A DNA stretch of 17,102 bases from positions 2,422 to 19,523 of the forward strand of contig MGRI01000033.1 of NCBI GenBank assembly GCA_001798105.1, read 5' to 3'. Of this stretch, positions 1 through 6,860 are shown in pieces (the first letter of the stretch is position 1; each line of letters opens with the position of its first letter). Source of the DNA: Deltaproteobacteria bacterium RIFCSPHIGHO2_02_FULL_40_11 (GTDB lineage: Bacteria; Bdellovibrionota; JACOXK01; 2-02-FULL-40-11). The notes under the pieces were generated by a model that was given only the letters and a program-made list of their open reading frames with translations, made no database searches and had not been told where the DNA came from. A program made the position numbers and the translations under genes.

Positions 1-209
1 TCTTCTTCGTAATAAGCCCGAACACGTGCAGATTTACCTTCCGCCAGTGAAAAACTGCGTAAATATAAGATCATGCTTTGATTTTCATCACTTCGCGTAA
101 CAACATCATTATTGTCATTTGAAGTATCGTCTGCAAAGCTTGGGGATTGTAAAAATCCCAAAGCTAAAAAGGTGATTAAAAAAAGACCAAAAATGTTTTT
201 TGTTTTCAT
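1..209 (-). CDS. Exported protein of unknown function, N-terminal part only
   Basis: The reading frame starts at an ATG (207-209) and runs off the left edge; 69 codons are visible. The first 26 residues form a clear Sec signal peptide: MKTK, a hydrophobic core (IFGLFLITFLALGFL), and a probable cleavage site in PSFA|DDTS. The visible mature part begins with an acidic, Asn/Asp-rich stretch followed by SMILYLRSFSLAEGKSARV. A strong ribosome binding site, AAGGAG (complement of 215-220), lies 5 nt before the ATG and fixes the start. The gene lies downstream of the 1331-aa gene on the same strand, separated by 253 bp with a hairpin and a possible terminator, so it is probably a separate unit. I do not recognise the family, and too little is visible to name a function. 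Confidence 0.75.
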   Translation of the reverse strand, partial: MKTKNIFGLFLITFLALGFLQSPSFADDTSNDNNDVVTRSDENQSMILYLRSFSLAEGKSARVRAYYEE

Positions 210-283
210 ATACTCTCCTTAATTAAGATACTCTCTTGGAATATCCATTTATTTCTAAATATCCTAAATCATCCGTTCCTATT

Positions 284-312
284 GGGGACGGATCTCGAAG
301 AGATCGGTCCCC
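284..312. repeat. Intergenic hairpin, GGGGAC-bounded palindrome
   Basis: Two 13-nt arms (284-296 and 300-312) are inverted copies with one mismatch (G opposite G at 290 and 306) and a GAA loop. One more T-A pair extends the stem outside. No T-run follows on either strand, so it is not a typical intrinsic terminator. The GGGGACGG...GTCCCC form resembles the short palindromes (REP-like) often scattered between genes near RAYT-type transposases; that comparison is from memory and is inference. Confidence 0.7.
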
Positions 313-341
313 ATAAATTAGGAGTTACGGGGCTTTAAAGC

Positions 342-362
342 AAAAACAATGCCAAACATTGC
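342..362 (-). terminator. Weak intrinsic terminator candidate after the 1331-aa gene
   Basis: Read on the minus strand, CAATG-tttgg-CATTG (complement of 347-361) is followed directly by five T (342-346) and then more T-rich sequence. It lies about 100 nt past the stop of the large minus-strand gene and before the next gene. The stem is only 5 bp (6 with a G-U pair) and AT-rich, so it is weak. Confidence 0.35.
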
Positions 363-462
363 ATTAAAAAAAAGTGAATGATCTAAATAAGTTAGGAAAA
401 AATGCGAAAAGTTTTTGCGTTTAATTTGAAGTCAGGGGCGTGTAAAAATTTCAGAGAGTCAT

Positions 463-3400
463 CTATTTCGGCAAAAGATGTGCGTTTTGTTGAATCCATT
501 GAAATGCATTTTCAATTTGAATTTTTTGTTCCAAGAGTTCTTGAATAAATTGTTGGGATTGTGCAGGTTGTCCGCGCAATCTGGCATTTTCTCTTAAAAG
601 ACGTTGGGTGCTCGATTCAATTTCTGCCAATGTGACACCCACTCGGGTGGGGGTCACATTTAAAATACGTAATGTATGTTCAACTTTGGTAAGCGTCATT
701 TTTGTAATTTGGATGGCAACACCAGGATGTTTAAAAAATCGATAGATATAAAAGAGATTTTGCGCTTCATATTTTTTAAGCTTTCCAGCTGACTTGGCGC
801 GTTTTACAAAATCTTTCAGTTTTGAAAGTCCTGAAAGTTCTTCTGCAGAAATGCCCATTTTGAAAGCAACTTGTTTTTCAACCTGTGTCATTGTAAGGCC
901 TTCCACTTTTTCAAGCCCTAAATACCTTGCATATCGGGGCAGTTTAAAGCGAATAAATTTCGACGATTTATGGAAAAACATCTTGCTATTTCGCCATTCC
1001 ATCCTCGCCCATGGCAAAAATAAGAGAGCAGAAGACCCCACCGCCCACCATTTTTTAAAGGTTAAATTGCTTTGTAAATATTGAAGTTCTTCTAAAGATG
1101 AAGGGCCTTCTTGCCCCCCCAAAACTGTAGAATGGTAAAAATCTTTTTTGTGTTCCAGTTTTTCAGGCAAAACCCAAAAGGCTTCATAAAATTCAAATCC
1201 AAGTTGTACGCCAAAGTCTGCCAATAAAATTAAACCTATGAAATACGCAGGCACAGCCCCAATGCCGGTTAGCGTTAAAAGAAGCCAGGCGCCCAGCATG
1301 ACGCCTACAAAAATGGAATGCCCTGTACTGTGAAATACACGATCTACAATGGTGCTTCCATATTTTTCAATCAGCTCTTTGTGAATGCTCTCAAAGTTTT
1401 GAAGCCGCCACAGTTGATTTGGATTTTCACTTCGAACCATGTCAAAGGCTTGGCCCATGATAAAAGGATCAAAAATATATTCTTTTAAGTCTTCAATGTC
1501 TTTGGCCTGAACGACATTGTAAATACTTTTTCGGATTTTAAGATCTTTTTCAATGAGAGCGTGGCGCACCATAATATTTAATAAATATTCTTTGGCATGG
1601 GTTTCAACGGTGGCGCCGCCTTTATCTAAAAAGACTTCTTTTCGTTTTTGTCGGATCTCTTGAATTTCTTTTAAAAGCGCAATGTCTTGGGAGGGAACGC
1701 CGGCATGCGTTGTACCGATAAAATATTCCGGGTGAAAATACGCGCTATGGGGAAGGGTTGAATGGAGTACTTTCTTTTCAAGATCGCGAAGCTCATATAA
1801 GTAATACCGATTTAATCTTTCAGCCTCATCTCTTTCATCCCGAGATAAGTGTCCCATGAATTCATCCATCATTGTTCGATAACGAACGTTGTATTCAGCG
1901 TAATTATAATCGTCTTCAATTTTTAAATTGGGGACAGGGAAAGAGTGGTTATCTCTTTCCAAATTAAAATGTACCATTTGCACTTGGTTTTTTTGTAAGA
2001 ACTTTGAAACATCTTCAGAGACCAAGCCGTCTTGTGACATGAGGCTTTGAATATGCTGGTACAAGGTTTTTTCTTGAATGGCGTCTTGATTCATATTGCC
2101 GCTATGAATCGGCACATCGATGGAAAGAATTCGGCTCATATTTAAAAACGTGTCTTTTTTCGTTTTAAAAAAGGCGAGTCTTTCATCGGGGGTTTTAAAA
2201 TAATCGTTGAGCGTTGTTTCGTTTTGAGGCTCTAGACTTTGTATTTTTGTATGGATTGTTTTTAATGTATCCAGCGATGCTTTTAATTTTTCAATTTCAT
2301 GCTGTGCGTGAAGCGCGCGTTCTGTGGGCCTTTGCACAGTTGTTTCGTATTCCACAAACACATCGCCCATGCCTCCGAAACCAGCCATTTCTGTGACTTC
2401 ATGTGTTTCATTCATCCATTCACTGGGATGATCCACTTTTTCTTGAAGCTCGTTTTCTAGCGTTTGAAAAGCAGTCTTCATTTCAGCTTTTGTGGTTAAT
2501 TCAGAAATGTTTTTGATCTGATGGGTCAGATATAAATCCTGTCCAAATTGGGATAAAACCATGGCCATTAAAATTTTAAAATTGACTTCATTAAATTCGA
2601 CAGAGGGAAGTTCTGGGATATTTTCCATGGGTAAAATATCTGAAAGAAGGGTGGGATTGGGTTCTTGTTGAGGGTTCCAGGGGCTTGTATAAAAACCTTC
2701 ATTTTTTTTGAATTCTTCAGGAGAAATCGGCTGTTGGAGCGTGCATTTTTCGTCATTCATGCCACAATTGGCCCAAATATATTTTAAAGGCGTCATTTGA
2801 TAGTGCGCGCGACCATAGTTCCATCCAGAATTGTTACGTTGGGCAACCACACGGGCTCTGCTTAATCCTTGGTTCAATTTATGGAGCAAAAGAATTTGAA
2901 TTTTTTCATCAATTTCTTGAAGGGTTTCGGTCGCATGCGCGACAGACCCCAATACAAATTCAGCCATGCGGTAATCGGCAGCCGGGGCTTTAAATCTGGA
3001 TAGCCAGGTTTGGAGCATGGAAAGCGGAAAGTTTTTTTTGTACGCTTCAAGGAGTTCGTATTTCACTTTTTCAGCGGTTTCAAAACTGAATTCATCTTCT
3101 AAAACAAAAAATTCCAAAAGGTGTTTGTGTAAATATACGGATTTTTGCTCTAAAATAATATTTCGAACGGTAACCGCCTGGGCCTCTGTGGAAAGGTCTT
3201 TCAGTGTTTCACCACTATGATAAATAGCATGGTAAATTTCTTTGGGTGTGATTTTTGTTTCGTTTTCAAAAAAGCCAATTGTTCGATTGAGTTCTTGAAT
3301 GTAGGTGGTTTGGGCCTCATCGGTTTCATACAACCGAAGCATTAAAGGGGCATGTGCCATGATGCTTTGATAGGTTTTAACGGTTAAAATATTGGGGATG

Positions 3401-4458
3401 TCTTGTTTTTTGATGTGATTCGCTAAAAACAGGTTATACGTCATTTCATTTTGTAATTTTGTTTCATGCATGACCGCGCCAAAATTTTTCCCAATGGATC
3501 TAAAATTGGCCCCCAACGTTTCGTGGAAAAAACGCTCATTTAAGGTTTCGCCGACTGTCCAAAAATTAGAAATCTGAAAAAGTTGTTGGCTTAAATAAGA
3601 AATGGTTTGAAGTTTTAAAAGCTTCGTCCAGGCTTCTTCATGGGTTTCTTTGGCAAGTTGGGTCATTTCTAAATTAATTTTAAAGCCATCTGAAAAATAA
3701 ACTTTGTTTTGGACAATTAAAATACTTGAAAGCAGTATGTTTTTTTCTTTTTGGGAAAGCATGAGTAGATTTTTTGATTGCTCATCTTTCGCTTCCAAAA
3801 AATCAATCGGGGCATATAAATATTTTCGTAACGTAAGTGCTTTTTGAAAAGGAAGTTCCAACCCGTATTGAAAATCAAGTGTTTCTAAAGGGTTATCGAG
3901 GGGTTTTTGAAGCAGGCGTGTGACCATAAAGTGAGACAGCGCAACTAAATAAGATTTTAGGATTTCTGCCATGAGATCCGGTGTGATATTTTTTTCGCGA
4001 AATAGTTTTTCAACGGCTACTTTCATATCCATCATGAACCCGGGCAGGGCTTTAATTTTCTTTTCTGCGGGTGTTTGAAGATCAATGGGCATAAAATCTG
4101 GAATCGGTTGATCTTTGTCCAGTCCCAAAAGTTCTTGAAGGTTGGCGCTGGGTTTTAAATCTGCTTCATCGGGTGTTTCATGGCAGGTGTGGCAGTATTG
4201 TCCCTCTTTGGGCTTTGAGGGGGAGGTCGGATTTTGGCTTTCAAAGTCTTGGTACAGGTTTTGTTCGAGGTAGACTTGGGCAGCCAGGCTTTCAAGCTCA
4301 ATTCGTTCTGCCAGCAAAAATATCTGGTCAAAAAGAGACGTTTCGGGGTCGGGGGTATAGGGATCGGCCCAGGCCACTTTGGGGTAAGATGTGCCAGAAA
4401 TCGTAAAGAAAAAGAGGAATGTAAGGCCCCAAACCAGTGTTTTTTTCAGCTTTGTCAT
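463..4458 (-). CDS. Giant exported protein (1331 aa) with one CxxCH motif and C-terminal membrane segments
   Basis: I do not recognise this family. The N-terminus has a Sec-type signal: MTKLKK, hydrophobic residues 8-21, and likely cleavage near KVAWA|DPYT (about residue 31). Residues 89-93 read CHTCH, followed by ETPDEAD, which looks like a single c-type haem attachment site; a metal-binding CxxC is the alternative. Residues about 100-1045 are mostly long, charged, helical-looking sequence without cysteine-rich or enzymatic motifs that I can name. Around residues 1049-1093 two hydrophobic segments form a likely membrane hairpin, and a third lies near 1135-1150. The last 60 residues are Gln/Glu-rich and look coiled-coil. 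The protein is therefore probably anchored in a membrane with a large domain on the outer side. The ATG start follows in-frame stop codons (TAA TAA GCC GTC ATG) and so is the earliest possible, but no clear ribosome binding site precedes it. It is divergent from the HEAT-like exported protein at 4710-6860, sharing a 251-bp spacer. Confidence 0.85.
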   Translation of the reverse strand: MTKLKKTLVWGLTFLFFFTISGTSYPKVAWADPYTPDPETSLFDQIFLLAERIELESLAAQVYLEQNLYQDFESQNPTSPSKPKEGQYCHTCHETPDEADLKPSANLQELLGLDKDQPIPDFMPIDLQTPAEKKIKALPGFMMDMKVAVEKLFREKNITPDLMAEILKSYLVALSHFMVTRLLQKPLDNPLETLDFQYGLELPFQKALTLRKYLYAPIDFLEAKDEQSKNLLMLSQKEKNILLSSILIVQNKVYFSDGFKINLEMTQLAKETHEEAWTKLLKLQTISYLSQQLFQISNFWTVGETLNERFFHETLGANFRSIGKNFGAVMHETKLQNEMTYNLFLANHIKKQDIPNILTVKTYQSIMAHAPLMLRLYETDEAQTTYIQELNRTIGFFENETKITPKEIYHAIYHSGETLKDLSTEAQAVTVRNIILEQKSVYLHKHLLEFFVLEDEFSFETAEKVKYELLEAYKKNFPLSMLQTWLSRFKAPAADYRMAEFVLGSVAHATETLQEIDEKIQILLLHKLNQGLSRARVVAQRNNSGWNYGRAHYQMTPLKYIWANCGMNDEKCTLQQPISPEEFKKNEGFYTSPWNPQQEPNPTLLSDILPMENIPELPSVEFNEVNFKILMAMVLSQFGQDLYLTHQIKNISELTTKAEMKTAFQTLENELQEKVDHPSEWMNETHEVTEMAGFGGMGDVFVEYETTVQRPTERALHAQHEIEKLKASLDTLKTIHTKIQSLEPQNETTLNDYFKTPDERLAFFKTKKDTFLNMSRILSIDVPIHSGNMNQDAIQEKTLYQHIQSLMSQDGLVSEDVSKFLQKNQVQMVHFNLERDNHSFPVPNLKIEDDYNYAEYNVRYRTMMDEFMGHLSRDERDEAERLNRYYLYELRDLEKKVLHSTLPHSAYFHPEYFIGTTHAGVPSQDIALLKEIQEIRQKRKEVFLDKGGATVETHAKEYLLNIMVRHALIEKDLKIRKSIYNVVQAKDIEDLKEYIFDPFIMGQAFDMVRSENPNQLWRLQNFESIHKELIEKYGSTIVDRVFHSTGHSIFVGVMLGAWLLLTLTGIGAVPAYFIGLILLADFGVQLGFEFYEAFWVLPEKLEHKKDFYHSTVLGGQEGPSSLEELQYLQSNLTFKKWWAVGSSALLFLPWARMEWRNSKMFFHKSSKFIRFKLPRYARYLGLEKVEGLTMTQVEKQVAFKMGISAEELSGLSKLKDFVKRAKSAGKLKKYEAQNLFYIYRFFKHPGVAIQITKMTLTKVEHTLRILNVTPTRVGVTLAEIESSTQRLLRENARLRGQPAQSQQFIQELLEQKIQIENAFQWIQQNAHLLPK

Positions 4459-4522
4459 GACGGCTTATTATTTATGCAAATCGAATGCCAGGAATGCCCA
4501 TAAAAACATCATTAAAATCATG

Positions 4523-4551
4523 TGTTTAGGGGGAGGTTCCAGCAGAGTCAA
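4523..4551 (-). promoter_or_regulatory. Possible sigma-70 promoter for the 1331-aa gene
   Basis: On the minus strand TTGACT (complement of 4546-4551) is followed after 17 nt by TAAACA (complement of 4523-4528). The -35 box matches 5 of 6 consensus positions and the spacing is ideal, but the -10 box is poor. It would give a leader of about 55-60 nt. Confidence 0.3.
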
Positions 4552-4559
4552 GGGCCAAT

Positions 4560-4588
4560 TTGACGATATTTGTTACACTGCCTGTAAC
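4560..4588 (+). promoter_or_regulatory. Possible promoter with an overlapping operator-like dyad
   Basis: TTGACG (4560-4565) and TGTAAC (4583-4588) are separated by 17 nt and point towards the HEAT-like gene. The -10 box is one arm of a perfect inverted repeat, GTTACA-ctgcc-TGTAAC (4572-4588), which could be a repressor site. A transcript from here would carry the 43-nt palindrome at 4605-4647 in its 5' leader. This rests on consensus matching only. Confidence 0.3.
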
Positions 4589-4604
4589 TTCTGCACTTTT
4601 GGGC

Positions 4605-4647
4605 ATTTGGGGTCAGACCCGGGTCAGACCCGGGTCTGACCCCAAAT
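4605..4647. repeat. Perfect 43-nt palindrome with 21-bp arms
   Basis: Arms 4605-4625 and 4627-4647 are exact inverted copies around a single A at 4626. The outer part is ATTTGGGGTCAGACCC. The inner part holds two copies of the ten-base palindrome GACCCGGGTC (4616-4625 and 4627-4636). It sits in the divergent spacer between two large exported-protein genes. No poly-T follows the stem, so it is not an ordinary terminator. The GGGGTCAGACCC motif resembles REP-type palindromes linked to RAYT transposases in other genomes (recollection, not searched). Confidence 0.9.
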
Positions 4648-4684
4648 ATCTAACCCCTTGAAATCATAGGGCTAATTTTTTGGA

Positions 4685-4690
4685 TATAAT
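4685..4690 (+). promoter_or_regulatory. TATAAT -10 box before the HEAT-like gene
   Basis: A perfect TATAAT lies 20 bases before the proposed TTG start at 4710. No good -35 box stands 16-18 bases upstream; TTGAAA at 4658-4663 is 21 bases away, which is too far. If used, transcription would start near 4697, giving a very short leader that lacks most of the GGGGAG (4693-4698) that could otherwise act as ribosome binding site. Confidence 0.35.
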
Positions 4691-4709
4691 ATGGGGAGTG
4701 TGACACGCG

Positions 4710-6860
4710 TTGGTATGCTCTTTGCTAGCTTTAAATTTCGTGCAAAAAGGCTTGTTTTATATTCTTTTCCTGCTCTTGATTTTTTCCCCAAATATTTCAT
4801 TTTCAAACCCCGCTGCTGAAGAAAAACTGGCGCAAAAAATCTTATCTGCGCTGGTTAAAACGACTGCATCGGATGTCCAGGAAGGGAGAATTATTTTATA
4901 TCCCTGGCGAAGAGAACTCGAACGCGCAACATCGATGGTTTTAGAAAGAGAATCGCGAGGTGTGAATAAGGCTCTTTTAGAAGCCGTTCAGGAAAAATTA
5001 TCTACGCCCACACGTGCCCTTCGTTATGTTGAAGAAAAAAAACTACAAACGGTTCTTCGCAGCATTTCTTTGGAATGGGAATCTGCCCTTCGTGCTTTTG
5101 AAGTAACACATACAACCATTGCAAGAGGTACAGTTGTTTTACAAGAAGAACTCCATGCGCTTGAAGCATTGCCAGGCGCGCATCAAAATTTAAAACGGTA
5201 CTACGAAGCTGAAATCGACCGGCTCAGTTTAGAAGTACTTTCGCTTCCTAAAAAAGTCCCGCAAAAAGATATTGAGGCGGCTGTTTTAAACCTTCGAAAA
5301 AATGTTGGAAGCGATCGCGAGCTTTTAGAAATTTCGGAAATGCTCAATCGCGGGGTCAAAGAAATGGAACAGGTTTATTTGCCCAGCGCGTCTTATACAA
5401 CAGAAGAAGTTCTCCTTTATATTCAAAAACTAAAAAGTTTATCTGAAAAACTTGGAAACTATATTTTTACGCGTGCTGTCAGACAAATTCCACATACGTT
5501 ACGCGGAGACTATTATTTGGCCCAAATTCGCTATGCACCTCTTACCTATAAAAAAAGAGCGTTGAATCTTCTATTTTTCAATTTTGATTCTGAAGGAACG
5601 TTTATCACCAAAGAAGTCATGCGCGAAATTTTTCAACATTCTGAATTGTCAGAATACGCCATTTATTTTTTTAAAGAGCAAGGCGCAATGCCCCGTAAGG
5701 TATTACAGGCTTTGGAGGAATTAAACATCCTTAAAAATCGTTTTTTTCCAGGAGAAAAAGCCTATGAAGCGTATTTTGAAGGGATGGTAAATTTGGCTAG
5801 CCACTGGGAAGTTGGAAAACTGGAGAGCGTTGCAGTGGCTCACTTATTGCCAATGACCGAACGGGTGGGCGCGGTGCGTGCCATGGGAAGAATTTATTCG
5901 AACGAAACGTTTACGGGCTTAAGAAATATTTTATTTCATTCCGATGTTAGGGAACCAGAACTCATTGAAGTCGTTTTGGAAGAATTGGTTTCAAGCGTGA
6001 GGTCAGAAAATATCCAACGTTCTAAAACGGTTCGAATGATTTTAGAGGCGATGGTTTTGAAATCTGAAAATGTGTCTACACGTATGGCTGCTGCACGTGG
6101 TATTGGAAAACTGTTACGTGGCGATGGAAATGTATTCACGAAAAAACATTTTTTAGATCTTTTAGAAGAAATCTCAGAGCCTTTGGTTAAAGCAGAGCTT
6201 TTACTTGCGATGTCGAAATTTGAACCCAGGCAGTGGTTTTCAAATCGGCTGGCCATTTATTTACACCATCCTGCTTTAGAGGTACGGATTGCGGCTGCAC
6301 AATGTACCTTAAATACGCATTCAGATTTAGCATTGTATACATTTGCAAATGCGGTCAGCGCGCCTACAGGCGCCATTCATGAAAGATTTCGTGTGATTGC
6401 CTTGGAACAGGCCTATGAGAAATTTTTTGATTTTTCCGCATTGAAAGCAGGGCTTTTGGATTTGGCGCGAACATCTCCTTCGATTCAAGTGCGTTTGGCG
6501 GCACTGAAAGTTCTTTCAAAAAGTAAATCTTCGGAGGCCGTTTCATTGCTTTTAGAGTTATCTGGAACGGGTGAGGTGACAGGATCTTTGCAAATTAAAG
6601 TTATCGAAATTTTACTAACACACACCGATGAGCCCGCCATTTTATCTTTGGTTTTACAAAGAATGATTTATTTATGTGAACACGCAAGAGGAGCCTCTTC
6701 TTTTTTAGAAAAGTTTTCGAATCAACACATTCTTTTAGAACGCTTTTATCTTTTAAAAGGAGATGCAACAACCCTGGGATTACTACGAACGTATCAATCC
6801 ACGGAAAACAAAACATTAAAGCTATTTATTGAGGAAATTTTACAAATCGTTAACAAGTAG
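4710..6860 (+). CDS. Exported alpha-solenoid (HEAT-like repeat) protein
   Basis: The product of up to 716 aa begins with a signal sequence: a Lys at residue 13, hydrophobic core GLFYILFLLLIFS (14-26), and likely cleavage after NISFS (about residue 32). Residues 33-370 are helical and charged with no named domain. From about 375 to 660 there are repeated helix pairs of HEAT/Armadillo type, with typical second-helix cores such as TRMAAARGIGKLL (near 455), VRIAAAQCTL (near 523) and VRLAALKVLSKS (near 594). Such solenoids usually serve as protein-binding scaffolds, and no catalytic motif is visible. The start is uncertain. TTG at 4710 is the earliest; GGGGAG is 11 nt away, and an in-frame stop at 4701 excludes anything earlier. 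GTG at 4740 would give a cleaner signal peptide but has no ribosome binding site. The 3' end overlaps the convergent methyltransferase gene by 11 bp. Confidence 0.85.
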   Translation: MVCSLLALNFVQKGLFYILFLLLIFSPNISFSNPAAEEKLAQKILSALVKTTASDVQEGRIILYPWRRELERATSMVLERESRGVNKALLEAVQEKLSTPTRALRYVEEKKLQTVLRSISLEWESALRAFEVTHTTIARGTVVLQEELHALEALPGAHQNLKRYYEAEIDRLSLEVLSLPKKVPQKDIEAAVLNLRKNVGSDRELLEISEMLNRGVKEMEQVYLPSASYTTEEVLLYIQKLKSLSEKLGNYIFTRAVRQIPHTLRGDYYLAQIRYAPLTYKKRALNLLFFNFDSEGTFITKEVMREIFQHSELSEYAIYFFKEQGAMPRKVLQALEELNILKNRFFPGEKAYEAYFEGMVNLASHWEVGKLESVAVAHLLPMTERVGAVRAMGRIYSNETFTGLRNILFHSDVREPELIEVVLEELVSSVRSENIQRSKTVRMILEAMVLKSENVSTRMAAARGIGKLLRGDGNVFTKKHFLDLLEEISEPLVKAELLLAMSKFEPRQWFSNRLAIYLHHPALEVRIAAAQCTLNTHSDLALYTFANAVSAPTGAIHERFRVIALEQAYEKFFDFSALKAGLLDLARTSPSIQVRLAALKVLSKSKSSEAVSLLLELSGTGEVTGSLQIKVIEILLTHTDEPAILSLVLQRMIYLCEHARGASSFLEKFSNQHILLERFYLLKGDATTLGLLRTYQSTENKTLKLFIEEILQIVNK

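Noticed and set aside
794..1084. Plus-strand open frame opposite the giant gene (and similar ones at 2214-2396, 3017-3220, 4173-4639)
   Set aside because: They lie antisense within or at the end of a long well-formed gene, lack ribosome binding sites and show no recognisable domain.
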